From contig SNVD02004792.1 of NCBI GenBank assembly GCA_013180625.2, forward strand, positions 124,001 through 188,000: a stretch of 64,000 bases of DNA, given 5' to 3'. The stretch's first letter is position 1. Every line of letters starts with the position of its first letter. Of this stretch, positions 11,671 to 22,619 are shown piece after piece. The notes below the pieces were generated by a model. That model was not told the DNA's origin and made no database searches. It saw only the letters and a list, made by a program, of their open reading frames with translations. Source of the DNA: Boswellia sacra. Its lineage: Eukaryota; Streptophyta; Magnoliopsida; Sapindales; Burseraceae. The position numbers and the translations under genes are program-made.

Positions 11671-13600
11671 AATGATATGAAACAAAACTAAACCGAAACA
11701 GAATCAAAGAAAAATTAAAACACACAAATGCTTCAACTTGCAAATAGGCCTCAAAGATTGTACTTAATTATAACCCAAGGAAAACTTCAAAATAATGCAC
11801 TTGATCAAGAATTTTATCTCAAAGATTAGTTTCGCTTCACTTCAATTCCTCAAGTGTGTGTGTGTAGAGCCATTCTCACCTAATCACTTGTAACCCGGAT
11901 GAGTTTATGCATAAAAATGAATCATATTTAATATTGAAGATGTGTGTATAAATGAACTCCATAGGCCTGCTTTTCAAGTCACTCTCCACTAATGTAGACA
12001 TGCACAACACCAAGGATCAAGTAGGACTTTATTAAGCTTGTAACGTTTGGCTTGGGTGAAGGTATGATAAAGGATAATAATTTGGCTCAAATCACCCACA
12101 AACACATAAATCATTCAAGACTATGTAGAGCTCAACCCTATAACACAACTTCATTTCAATTCACCAGGTTACTCCCCCAAACTTATTTAGAACACTCAAT
12201 CTTTTTTTTTTTTTTTGCAGAAAACAAAATAAAACTATACCCTCACACTTTGTTGTTTCATTCTTTTTAAGAAAACTTAAGGGTATAGATCTGTTATTCT
12301 TCTTCTTTTGTTCTTTTTTGTTCTTTTTTTTATTACACTTCCCTTCCCCCACACTTAAACAACACATTGTCCTCAATGTGTAAGTACGTGGACGATAAGT
12401 ACAGATTGGCTTTTTTTCCTTTTTTTTTTTCAAACACAATAGAACTCACTTGCATTGCTCATGACACATCCCAACCTCCTCTAACTTCCCAAAACTAGAA
12501 CATGGCTCCAAATTTAATTGTGAATGATGTACATGCTCATAGGTAAGGGATAAACTGTTTAGAACAAATTCATTTGAGGTTAGGAAATCTTTTAGTGAGT
12601 TAACAAAGAAAAAGGCTTACAAAGGCTCAAAGGGGTAACTAGGGATCAATTTCAGTCAAGGTTGGCTATTAAGGCTCAAACGGTCCAAAGATGGCCTAAA
12701 TCATTTCCCCAATGTTGCACAGTCTAGGATTTCGCCTCGAGTGACCATCAAACAAGTTCTAGAATTCATTGAAATCTGAAGAAACATTTCAATTACATAA
12801 ACTTTCTCTAAGTGAACAAATAACTCAGTGATAATAGCTCAGTGCTCAATGTTGCACAAGGAATCAAAAGCAAAGCGAAAACCAATAAACATTTCAAGCA
12901 TACAGATCCATGCATCATTTATCATTTTCCAAGAGTTATTCTTAATTCAATCATTATCTTATCATCGACCCACAAAATGCAAGAAAAGAGGTACGTGGCG
13001 TTGTTACACCTGAGTCAAGATTGTATATTTCAACAATCCTTAGGACCAGTAGCCCGCAGACTTAAGGTTTCCAGCCTATATACCTTTATTATGAAAGAAC
13101 AAAACAAGAAACAAGACACTTCAAACAACATGAAATAAACAAACTACAGATTTATTTAGAGAGAATGCGTTTCAAGGGTTAAAGAAAACCCCATATTCTG
13201 CCATTCTCAGGTTTTTCCACAATTTTTTTTTTTAATCGAAACTGATAAAGATAAAAACACATAACAACTCTAAATTACGCAAAACTAAACTCACTCATAA
13301 AATAACAAAGTTCAACAAGTCAGCAAACAAAAACAAGTTAGTTAGAATGGGTCTAAAAAGTTTAGAAGTTAGCCTCCTTATTCAGCCATTATGGATTGAA
13401 GAGATCCAGAATGCGTTTCAAGAGAACTTGAACTTTTTAAGCCACCACTCTAAAAACCGAGATTAGAAAATATTACCTGGGACGAAAGAAATAACCTGAA
13501 AAAACTCAAAAGAAATGACATGAAAAATCTCAAATAAACACACTAAAAAGAAAGCAAACGAAAACAAGCAAACCAGCTGATAGAGATTACAGATGGAGCG
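11671..13600 (-). other. Noncoding 3' region of the Athila-like element with a second hairpin/PPT-like module
   Basis: No gene is visible. Near 12340-12385 the minus strand repeats the 3' module theme: CACATTGAGGACAATGTG (hairpin) followed by TTTAAGTGTGGGGGAAGGG. It is about 700 bp from the functional-looking copy next to the LTR. Long A/T homopolymers occur at 12200-12220, 12310-12330 and 12410-12430. Confidence 0.55.
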
Positions 13601-14233
13601 TTAAATCCAGTTACGCCTCTTATTGTCTTCTCCAAACCAATCTATCCGAGCTGTTGTTGGATCAGGCGAATAGACGAATTCTTGTAGTTTGTCAATTAAC
13701 TCCCCTGCAGTTGAAGCTGTAACCAGGATTTGCCTCGCTGACGGTGAGATGAAGTTTTTTTCTACAGTTTGATCAAGAAAGGACAACAAACCATCAAAAA
13801 AATTATTGACATTTAACAAACCAATGGGTTTCCGATGGATGTTTAGCTGTGCCCAAGAGGTGATTTGAAATATCTCCTCTAATGTACCATAACCACCGGG
13901 CAAAGCTATAAATGCATCGGACTTAACAACCATATGTGCAATACGCTCATGCATACTAGAGACCTGTAACTCTTCCCCATTGTGTTGCCTACGATATCTC
14001 GTACAGCTAATGGTTTAGGGATAATGCCGAGAACTTTGCTCCCTCCTAGGATGCAGCTGTTGACACACACCCCATTACCCAAGACTACCCCCTCCATAGA
14101 TCAAATTAATACCTCTCGCAGCTAATGTCCTACCAAGATCAAGAGCTGCTGTTGTAAACTCTCCATCTTTACCAAATTGCGATCCACAAAATACGCATAT
14201 ATTTTGGAATCGCCGAATTGGTGTTTTCTCCAT
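13601..14233 (-). pseudogene. Captured, intronless LOG-family gene (cytokinin riboside 5'-monophosphate phosphoribohydrolase), broken
   Basis: LOG enzymes release active cytokinin bases from their nucleotides in the cytosol. From ATG at 14233 the minus strand encodes MEKTPIRRFQNICVFCGSQF, the LDLGRTLAARGINLIYGGGS block, then after shifts KVLGIIPKPLAVRDIV, SDAFIALPGGYGTLEEIF (the PGGYGTLEE phosphate-binding motif), and a normal C-terminal tail ending at TAA 13601. Total span is about 211 codons, the usual family length. There are no introns, although plant LOG genes have several, so this is a processed copy. It is disrupted by a frameshift near 14090, an in-frame TAG near 14058, and further shifts at about 14035 and 13985. 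It lies sense to the retrotransposon. Confidence 0.88.
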
Positions 14234-14445
14234 TTCTAAAAGTGCTCTAAACTTGTGCAAGACAATGATGTACGTTAGGTATTATGCGATTCAAGTACAA
14301 GACAGGTTATAAAATGACATTTGAGAATATGCAAAATGGATATATACACACGTAAAACTCTCAAATTTGACACATGGGGACATAATTTCGGTGGGGGTTG
14401 CTCGATGCAGATTTATCGTCCCAAAATTTGAAAAAATGAGATATG

Positions 14446-14633
14446 CTTTCGGCGAGGTTTGACAAAACCTACACACTTGTCTCCCACGTGAAGCATGGAA
14501 AATGGAGATACCCTTTCGGCGGGGGTTGACAAAACCCCCACACTTGTCTCCCACGTGAAGCATAAAAAATAGAGATACACTTTCGGTGGAGGTTGACAAA
14601 CCTCCACACTTGTCTCCCACGTGTACTTATGCC
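14446..14633. repeat. Three 67-bp tandem repeats, each with a hairpin and a CACGTG G-box
   Basis: Units begin at 14446, 14513 and 14580 (CTTTCGG...), with a partial fourth near 14386. Each has an inverted repeat around a GACA loop: AGGTTT/AAACCT, GGGGGTT/AACCCCC, GGAGGTT/AACCTCC. The arms change together between units. Each unit also has CTTGTCTCCCACGTG, so CACGTG recurs at 14485, 14552 and 14618. The block lies just 5' of the LOG copy on the minus strand. Confidence 0.8.
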
Positions 14634-14925
14634 ATAGGGTAGTCATATGGTTTGTCAAAAAGAAAACTTGAAATTAAAACAAACAAAATCAACAAACAAC
14701 AACAACACAAAACAACATTGATAATCAGATCAAACGAAACAAAAAAAATAAAATAAAATTCGACAACAACAACACACATTCAAATATACAAGTAGTTGTG
14801 ATTGTGGCTCACATCTTCCTCTGGATTTACGTCCAGTAAAGGCTGAAACGCCTTCTATGAGTCGGGGATTTGCTTCCCATCCAGTTTTCTTATAACCTGG
14901 CAAACAGGGTCGTTTTTAGTCAGAT
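14634..14925. other. AT-rich spacer in the Athila-like element
   Basis: A/C-rich low-complexity DNA (CAACAACAACA runs near 14695 and 14765), followed on the minus strand by a short coding-like piece with one stop (DPVCQVIRKLDGKQIPDS near 14910-14860). No gene recognised. Confidence 0.35.
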
Positions 14926-15560
14926 TCCCTAGACTATAACACTGCAATTCACACGAAATTGTGTCCATAGATTAAGCAATTCACGCTGAACAAGTCCACA
15001 AGAATGTGACTCGAGAGTAAACAAAACATTATCCAGCGACTCATTACTCAAACCATTCTTAATAAATGAAAGTTTATCTTCTCTATTCCTGGACGCAAAA
15101 CCTAATGAACGACAAGTCTGGTTACAATTCCATCTAGCACATTTATAACATACTTGTAATCTAGCACATTTATAACATACTTGTAACCTTTTCGCTCTTC
15201 GCCTCTTGGCGTACTAGCTTTTTCCTAGACCAGGCATGTATTTTGCGAGATTAATGTCCGGCTCACCGGACAATCTCACCTTGGCTTCGATCAGCCATCG
15301 GATATCAGCAGGGACATTTAGGAGCATCAATGCCCAAAGTCTAGTCATCCGTACTTTATAAATTTTAAACACAGCATTTTGAGGAAGTGAAGGGAAATAT
15401 TTACGAAGGTTCGATAGAAAGATATCAGCATCCATTGAAGAGAAGAAAAGGGGAGATATTACCGATAATGCGATTGAGTCTGTTCTTCTCCAAGATATGC
15501 ACGTTTCAAACCTTTGGGCAATGGTTTCAGCTCCCCTTTGGATGTTTCCTCAAGCTGTTG
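14926..15560 (-). pseudogene. Unidentified captured or pol-derived coding segment
   Basis: On the minus strand a piece near 15560-15455 reads KGELKPLPKGLKRAYLGEE, resembling the L-K-P-L-P-x-x-L-K-x-A-Y-L-G-E linker before RT in plant gypsy polyproteins. After a frameshift, the frame from 15435 (MDADIFLSNLRKYFPSLP) runs through one TAG near 15213 to about 14930, with WNCNQTCRSLGFASRNRED and FIKNGLSNESLDNVLFTLE. I do not recognise the second part. A perfect 27-bp tandem duplication (15132-15158, 15159-15185) lies inside and keeps the frame. The long open run suggests capture of another host sequence, but no family can be named. Confidence 0.4.
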
Positions 15561-16440
15561 CACAAATGAATTCAAAGTACGAAATAATCAAATTAAACAA
15601 TAGAAAGGAAAAGAAAAGAGTAGAAACGAAACTAAAGACACAAAAGAGATAACAACACAAAAACAAACAAAAGTCAAAAACAAGTAAAAACAAATAAAAA
15701 CAAATGAGACTGATGTCAAAGAGAGATAAAACCTGATCAATTTGATGGCCTATGAAAAGAATCTCCTCGAGACACAAAAATCGATCATTATTACCTCATT
15801 TTATTTTTCTTTTCTTCTTTTTTTTATTTTTCAAAAACATTGGGTTGCCTCCCAATAAGCGCTTGGTTTAACGTCCTCAGCCCGACGTTGGTTCCATCAT
15901 GGGAGGGTCCAATCTCTGCTGTGCTTCTCTAATGGGCTTGGATCCCTCTTCTAACAAGATACGGTCAATGCATATGGATGGGCCTTGGATTTCAACAATT
16001 GTCCACTCAATAGCTATTTGTGATCTGTAAGTATTCGAACGAGTTTATCTTCTTGTATTCGTGCAAGGCCCATTTCCATTGTAACTTGCAAAAGGATCTT
16101 GGTCAACCCAAAAAACACATTCCTCAAATAATTTTGGAATTACTTAAGCTCCAAGGTATTGGCTTTCATCACAAAGAAGAATTTTCTCTTAGATAAAAGC
16201 AATTCAACGTCGAAACCTCATACCTTTTGTGATTATAGCTATATTCCTCATCTAAGCATGCATAGCTTCCTCCATTTCTTTGGACACTTGTATCAACTTC
16301 CTGGTTCTTTGAAATTTGCTGTCCCTATGTGCTCACTAATAGCCATTTCCAATCCATCCTTGCGAGTTAACTCAAATATTGTTGTGACATAAGAATCAAT
16401 AATGTCAATGCAAAAACGAATGCAAGCTGCCACTAGGGTA
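15561..16440 (-). other. Noncoding middle of the Athila-like element with a conserved post-pol motif
   Basis: The only recognisable item is at about 15842-15895: on the minus strand GAGGACGTTAAACCAAGCGC then TTATTGGGAGGCAACCCAATG. This motif is typical of the region downstream of pol in Athila-like plant elements. Its presence right after protease suggests a deletion removed RT to integrase. Confidence 0.5.
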
Positions 16441-16442
16441 CC

Positions 16443-17147
16443 TCATTGCCTCAAAATATTGAAACGGATCACTTTGCCATCAAACTCCATGGTGAATGTG
16501 CCATCATGAACATCAATCTTGATTCTAGCAGTTTTCGAGAATGGTCTCCCTAAAAGAATCGGTGTTGGATTAGGAGATGTCTCATGCTTTATTTTAAGAA
16601 CATAAGAGTCTGCTGGGAAAACCAATTGATTCACCTGCACAAGCACATCTTCCACAACTCGTTTGGTATATGCATTAAAACGATCAGCAATTTGAATGGT
16701 AATAACAATTTCCGCAAAAGGTCCAAGATTTAAAGAAGCATAAATAGAATATGGAATGATGTTAATAGATGCTTCTAAATCTAACATAACTCTTTCAAAC
16801 TTGGTTTTACCAATGGTGCATGGCATGGTGAACGTACCTGGATCTTTGCACTTTGGAGGAATTTTCCTTTGCAATACAGCTGAAACATCTTCCCCCACAC
16901 GTACTTTCTCATTTCTTTTTAACTTTCTTTTGCTGGTGCATAACTCCTTGAGACATTTTGTATAATGAGGTACTTGCTCGATAGCATCCAGAAGTGGTAT
17001 ATTTACCTCGATTTTGTGAGAAGTTTCCAGGATTTCTTGTTCTTGTTCCTCCTTCGATTTTGCAAATCTACTAGGAAAAAGTGGAGGAGAAACATATGAA
17101 GGAATGGGAGTTATAGGATTTACCTGAGAAGTCAGTGTTTTGTTCAT
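16443..17147 (-). pseudogene. Retropepsin domain of the Athila-like element, active site altered
   Basis: A 234-codon open frame. Residues about 20-60 contain the pre-protease helix (IPLLDAIEQVPHYTKCLKEL); then IPPKCKDPGTFTMPCTIG, the catalytic region VMLDLEASINIIPYSIY, and the C-terminal LLGRPFSKTARIKIDVHDG. In active plant gypsy proteases the catalytic motif is D-L-G-A-S; here Gly is Glu (DLEAS), which should abolish activity. The Asp itself is kept. The frame continues the gag region upstream after a break near 17216. Its job was to process Gag-Pol inside particles. Confidence 0.85.
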
Positions 17148-17216
17148 GGTGGAAGTGGTGTCATCTCCTTCATCAGTTTGTGATTTCTTTGGTAGGACAT
17201 CTAATTGCTCTTCATT

Positions 17217-17925
17217 TTACAAAGTTATCGCACAAGAATTCTCTCTTGGATTGATCACCGTTTGACAAGATAATTCTTCTGAGCCTTGGCCCTCGTATTT
17301 GCTCATGCTAGTAGCCAGTTGTTCCATTTGATTTACCAGGTTTTGGATACTTGCCCCAGTTTCCTGCTGGAATTGCATTGTGTTAGTGGCAAGTTCATTA
17401 ACAATATCCTGGAGTGACATACCTGAGTTTTCTGGAGCTGGTTGTGGTGCTGGTTGTGGCATTGGTGGTGGTTGCATTTGAAATGGTTGCTGCACTCTAG
17501 GTTGATTCTTGTGGCCATCTAGATGGTATCACATTTGGAGTGATTGGTTGATGATTCCAGTAACTGAAATTATGTTGATCTTCCCATCCAGCATTGTAAG
17601 TGCTAGAGAAAGGATCATACCATTGCCTCGTTTGTCCTGGAAATCCACCCATGGCATTGGCTTGTTCCATATATTCTTCTTGTAAAGTTGGATACATGTC
17701 GATTGGATGCTCCATCGTAGAATATATCCCACATTCATAAGATTTTTGCATATCTCCTACAACCATGTTTTCCACAAGAGAGGTTAGCTCAGAAAGTTGT
17801 TGTTCAATGTTCGGAGTGCTTACCTCATTTATTCTCCATGGTAGTTGGGGCTCAAATCCGCCACTAAATTGATGGAAGTTTACTGCCATGTCGTCTAAAC
17901 ACAAATAATCAGAAAAGAAAAACAC
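17217..17925 (-). pseudogene. Gag C-terminal half of the Athila-like element
   Basis: Two frames joined by a shift near 17500. The first (ATG 17889, MAVNFHQFSGGFEPQLP) contains SELTSLVENMV and the finger region CGIYSTMEHPIDMYPTLQE, where the expected C-x2-C-x4-H-x4-C knuckle has both later Cys changed to Tyr. The second (17495-17217) is Pro/Gln-rich, then a coiled coil (LATNTMQFQQETGASIQNL, LVNQMEQLATSMSK) ending SCQTVINPRENSCAITL, the normal run-up to protease. The N-terminal capsid part of Gag is missing: coding starts only about 90 bp after the PBS. Confidence 0.8.
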
Positions 17926-17980
17926 ACAAAAATATGAATCAACAATGAAAACAAAATAACAAATCGATTAGAAAATCAAT

Positions 17981-17997
17981 CCCCGGCAACGGCGCCA
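17981..17997 (-). promoter_or_regulatory. Primer-binding site of the Athila-like element
   Basis: Minus strand TGGCGCCGTTGCCGGGG, six bases inside the LTR at 18004. This is the PBS sequence shared by Athila/Cyclops-type elements, and it fixes orientation. Confidence 0.88.
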
Positions 17998-18003
17998 AAA
18001 ACT

Positions 18004-19421
18004 TGATGCGTTCGAAACTAGCAAGTATACTAGTCGCACAAGTAATAAAGTGATAAGTAAGATATCGTTCCCACGAGGATTGATTCTAATTGAATTTGTT
18101 ATTTCCAGCAACAATTAACTAAATGGGGGTTTTGTTGGTTGATTAACTAGATGAAAAACTGAATACGATGGTAATTAATGAATAACACAATGCAAACTTA
18201 ATTGAAATGGGAATTAATCAATGATAGAAATCTGGTCAAGGGATCATTCTCCACCATAAGATATAGATTTACGAATTAATTGTAGAATTATCATCCAATT
18301 ACACCATTGAAATTATCAACTGTAGATAACAATAAGCTCTGTTATCCCAATCTTTCCTTACTTTGTTGCTAAATAAAACAGGCTCTTTATTTAATCTCTA
18401 TCCATCAAACAACCTAGAACAAGCTCTCTAAATTTAATTCAATGGATGCATTACGATAAGAAAGATAGGTTGATCTAAGCAATAAACACACAAGCTCGGA
18501 TTATTTAACTTAGGTTGTATTCTCCAATTGCAATCTCTGATCACAATTTTGCTACTAATGATTAGAAATTCAAGACAATTACGGATCAAGATTTCTAGTC
18601 TAGCAATAGACAATATCCAGATTATATTCAGTTGGCCACCCAAATACAATCAGCAAGCAATCATAAGCATTAAACATGGGAAAATACAAGCAACTTCAAT
18701 TAGAGAATTGGATAACAACTTCTTGCACAATCAACTCACAAAAACCATATCAAGAGCTTTGAAATCACCCTCAACCAATTCAGATTTAGTTACACATATT
18801 CAGAAACAATACAAATACAATACAATATGGAGACATTCCAGAAAATGGAAGGAAAAGGGAAAACTTAGCAAATTTGATGAAAATCTCTCAAGATTGTAGT
18901 TCTTCCTCTTTCCAAGCCTTCAATCTCCTTCAAGAACTCCAAGAGATGAGAGAAATCCAAAGATGCAGCCTCCTCCACGTTCTCCCCTCTTCAAGTTATG
19001 AAAATAAAACCCTAAAATGTGTTTAAATACTCTGCTACAGTAACGTGCTACAGTGTCCCGTATTATACATGCTACAGTGATGTGTGGAATTACATTTCTA
19101 CACTTCTCACACTGTTTTGATTACAACTTTCGGTACACTGAATGGATTCATAAACCGTAAATTTCTCCAAAAAGTAGACTTCGAGAGCTTTTCAACGGTA
19201 TATGATATGTCATCGGGTTCATTGTATATCAATACAATTAAATCCGAGAAGATGGTTGACTAGCAGAGGTGAAAATGAAGGGTTTTACTCCATTTTTGTG
19301 CAAGTTGCTCCAAAACTCCTACAAATATCAAAACCACACAAAAACATAAAAATACCAAGGAATATAGCAAAGAAACGTGGACGAATTGATATGAAAATGA
19401 TATATAATTAGACACCTATCA
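18004..19421 (-). repeat. 5' LTR (1418 bp) of the Athila-like element
   Basis: TGATGCGTTCGAAAC...ACACCTATCA on the plus strand, pairing with 10209-11628 and followed by TSD ATGCC at 19422-19426. Confidence 0.93.
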
Positions 19422-19428
19422 ATGCCAA

Positions 19429-20100
19429 TGTTATGAATTACCGTAGCGTATACTTCAAATAGAAATAAAAAACAATTAATAATAAATCAATAGACACAAT
19501 GATTGATGTGGTAAACCTTTCTTAATGAGGAAAACTTCTAGGAAGCAAAGAAAGAATTTTATTAGACTGAAAAAATCTTCTTACCAACCTCTCTCTAATT
19601 ACTAGGAATCTAAAATCTTCTCTCTAGCAAGGAGAAAAACTATCTCTAATTATTAGAAGAACAGAATGAGAGAACTAAGTTTGAAAACTTCTTAGATTAC
19701 CACAACTAAAAAATATGACTCTATGGTATAGCTAAGTCTCCTCTTAATGCTTTTTAAGCAATGTAGGATTCACTCAATATATAGATGTTGCAAGCCTCTT
19801 TTAGTTTGGACTCTTTTTCCTAGTTCAAATAGGATTACAATAAATAATACTTTTCATATTTCACATCCTATTTTAGATCAGACTATCCTAATATAACTAG
19901 AACTTTCCTATTTAAAATAAGATTTAACTAGTTTAATGAGGAATATGTTTTCTCCTATTAAAATAAGATTACCTTTTCTTATTGTGAAAGTAACTTCACA
20001 ATTTAACATGTTAAGAGATTTTTCATCATAATTCAAATTCAAATTAGGCTAATATCACTAACTATTATCATCAGCCAGAATCAAGTATGTCACTTTAACA
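19429..20100 (-). repeat. 5' LTR (about 672 bp) of the Tnt1-like copia element
   Basis: It begins TGTTATGAATTACC on the plus strand two bases after the displaced PBS end and ends near ...CACTTTAACA (20100), giving TGTTA/TAACA termini. No second LTR survives, so the right border is inferred from the inverted terminus only. Confidence 0.6.
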
Positions 20101-21300
20101 ACACCACCTCTAATGTTTCCTAAAATTCGTGAATTGAACTAACATTCTTTGTTATAAACCGACTTATAGAGAAGGGCAAATTAGAAATTTTATATTCAAT
20201 TTAAAATCTAAATTAAAATCAATTGAAAAACAAAAAGATGTATCCATCCCTTTTGCGTCAAAAATCAACTAACCTCCTTACAAATCAACCCTCCAACCTC
20301 ACAAAATCATAACCTAGCCATCAATTAAAATAATAATAATAATAATAATTAACTATGAAACCAAAAATTATTTCTAACAGTGGTATGTTGAAAATCATCT
20401 TGAACCAACACATATTAAGAACTAATTTCAGTCATCCCAAACCAGACATCCACCCCTGCAAATTAAACACCATTCATAGCCATGAAAATTGAAGAAACAA
20501 TGACCACCGATAGCCATTAAAGCCAATGAAACAAACCTTGCCAACAACCACCAAAATTGGTGAAACAAATACCACAAAGAACCACTATAGCTGTCGAAAT
20601 AAACACTAGCAACATCCCTCAGAGCTGGCAAAACTAAAGCTAGCAATAAGCATCTAAATTGGTGAAACAATGACCACCAATACCAGTGAGATAGACACTA
20701 CCAATAGTTGAATAAATACCCAGCACATACCCATCAACCACTACGGACCACCACATCCACCAAAATACCCAAATAGCAACCAATCACTGCCAGCCATCAA
20801 CTACGAAGAAATTGTCTAATATTCGATTAACATTTGACTAGGATTTTATTAGGAAGAAGTCCAAAAACCTAATATTTGGCTTAATGGTTCGTTAAGGATA
20901 AAGGGACAAATTTTCCCCAAATAACCTTTCTAGCACCCACTTACTATATCTGACCCTATTTTCTAATTTAACTATTTATAACCCTTCTTATAAAGTGAAA
21001 GTACTTAAATATCCTTAAGAATTATGAAAATAGCAAAATTAGAAATCAAACATAAATCATGTCTTTGCAAAAATCACAGCTTGCCTCTTCGTCTAACCTC
21101 TGTAACTTCTCACCTCTGGCGTTGCCTCTTTGCTTCCCACCACCGTTACTCTTCTATTTTGATGCGACCTCTTTGCTTCTTATATCTGCTTCTTGATTTT
21201 GAAGCTGTCACTTTGCTTCTCACCCTCTTTGCTACTCGCCTCTACCATATTTGCAGGAAAACTTTCTATGTCCAAGGAAATTCAATCAAGTGTCGATAAC
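20101..21300. other. Intergenic stretch, no gene seen
   Basis: AT-rich DNA with an (AAT)n run near 20325-20350. Around 20440-20700 imperfect ACCACCAA/GGTGAAACAA repeats create a spurious minus-strand frame. No gene or element border was recognised. Confidence 0.6.
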
Positions 21301-21309
21301 TAAACCATT

Positions 21310-22480
21310 TTGGATATGTTTCTAGAGTTGGCTGTGAATAGATCAAAGCCAGATGTGAATGTAGATGTTGATAATAGTAGTGGCAGTGGCGGTGGTGGAG
21401 ATTTGTTGATCGAGGAAGGTGAATTGGTGTGTTTGAAGAAGGTAATTTTGGAGTATGTTGATGTCTTTGACGTGTTGTGTTGTAATATACAAAAGCAAGT
21501 GAGGGGATGGGAGGGTTTTGATCCTGATTGTGCGATAGTTCGGCAAGAGGATTTGTCGGAAGAGAAGGATAGAAAGGTTCTTGTACTGATATAGAGGAGT
21601 GTTTAGTTAGCTCATTTGGATGCAATGAAAGGGTGCGTGAACGAGACAAGGAAAGGGCTCTATCTCATATTTGTTTTCTTTACCTTGATTATGGAGTGGA
21701 GGATGCTAAATCGGTATGTCTATCAAACCTCATTTTCTTTTTTCTTTTTTTCCTCAGTTTAATATGATTATATTATATCACAAAAGTTCTTTGTTTGTAT
21801 TCATTAAGCTGGTGCTATATGGGTTATTACTTCATGTTTTTTAATCATGTTTCTTTGTAAATAGGAAGGAAGATAATCCTTTTTATTTGTGTTATAATTG
21901 AGTTTTGCATGTCTTAATTTGGTAAGTTTAGTAACCTATCCTACATTTTTCTTGGTCTTGAAGTTGAAGGTAGAAAGGGAGTTGCAGTAGGCCTACAAAT
22001 TCCAGTAAGGTTGCAAATTTGATTTCTTTCAAGAATAATTTGACAAAATGATATACATTGGCTTTATAATGAAAGAATACTAGCAAGGATTATGAAAATT
22101 TTTAAATATTGCCTTTCATTCTAAGGGATATCAATAACGTGAAATAATTCATAACATTCTCCATTTGAGACAGTGTCTCTAGAATTCATTAATTTTGGTC
22201 TTATATGCCACATTAAGATAATGATGTGTCTCATCATTTCATTTTTGGTAGATTGAAAATATGTGATATTTTACAACATTCCTCTATTTTCTATTAGATA
22301 TTCATTTGCATTTGCTTCTTATGTTTGTAACAGCATGGTACCAGAAGATCTCCTTAAGAGGGTGCTCTGAAAAAGTGAGGAATTTGGAGACTCCTAGGAT
22401 GCTATGCAAGAAAAATTGTTATTGATTTGTAGAGAGGCTCTTTCATCTAATTGCACGATATTGTTATTACTGAGAAGCTC
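21310..22480 (+). pseudogene. Two exon-like pieces of a broken gene, family uncertain
   Basis: Exon-like piece 1 (21310 to about 21714) starts MDMFLELAVNRSKPDVNVDV, has an acidic/Gly-rich stretch, then EGELVCLKKVILEYVDVFDV and a TAG at 21592; after a frame change LAHLDAMKGCV and HICFLYLDYGVEDAKS follow. A GT at about 21715 (GGTATGTC) could be a splice donor. Piece 2 (about 22335-22480), after a TTTGTAACAG acceptor, reads MVPEDLLKRVL, SEEFGD, DAMQEKLLLICREALSSNC with two stops. The pieces look like neighbouring exons of one gene. From memory they resemble large plant proteins with a spatacsin-like C-terminus, but I cannot confirm this. The stops mark it as a pseudogene. The Ale-like copia inserted just downstream. 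Confidence 0.4.
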
Positions 22481-22611
22481 TTTTATCACTCGGGAAATTT
22501 CACATTGAATATTGTTTACTCTTAGTTTAGTAAGTTATTTATGTATTTTCTCATGCAAAAAAAAAATCATAATTATTTAATTAGAGAGCTCTTGATATCT
22601 CAAATCACATC

Positions 22612-22619
22612 AAAGGAGT
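22612..22619. repeat. Left target-site duplication AAAGGAGT (8 bp)
   Basis: AAAGGAGT ends at the left LTR border (TGGAATTTC from 22620) and is repeated exactly at 27432-27439 right after ...TTGACA. No 5-bp version fits, because the last five bases on the left (GGAGT) differ from the first five on the right (AAAGG). Confidence 0.8.

Larger units (their letters stand above)
10209..19421 (-). mobile_element. Athila-like Ty3/gypsy retrotransposon carrying a captured LOG gene (non-autonomous)
   Basis: A complete insertion of 9213 bp: LTRs at 10209-11628 and 18004-19421 (about 98% alike by eye), TSD ATGCC, PBS at 17981-17997, gag and protease at 17890-16443, and a polypurine/hairpin module at 11629-11670. 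No RT, RNase H or integrase is visible. In their place lie a short piece resembling the pre-RT linker (near 15530), an unidentified coding piece (15435-14930), three hairpin/G-box repeats (14446-14633) and an intronless LOG copy (14233-13601). It must have moved with enzymes supplied in trans. It inserted in the primer-binding site of the Tnt1-like copia. Confidence 0.9.

Noticed and set aside
20428..20670. 80-codon minus-strand frame rich in Leu, Phe and Trp
   Set aside because: Produced by imperfect ACCACCAA/GGTGAAACAA repeats; no family resemblance.
21266..21649. 127-codon minus-strand frame
   Set aside because: Shadow of the plus-strand exon-like piece at 21310; His/Thr-rich low-complexity translation.
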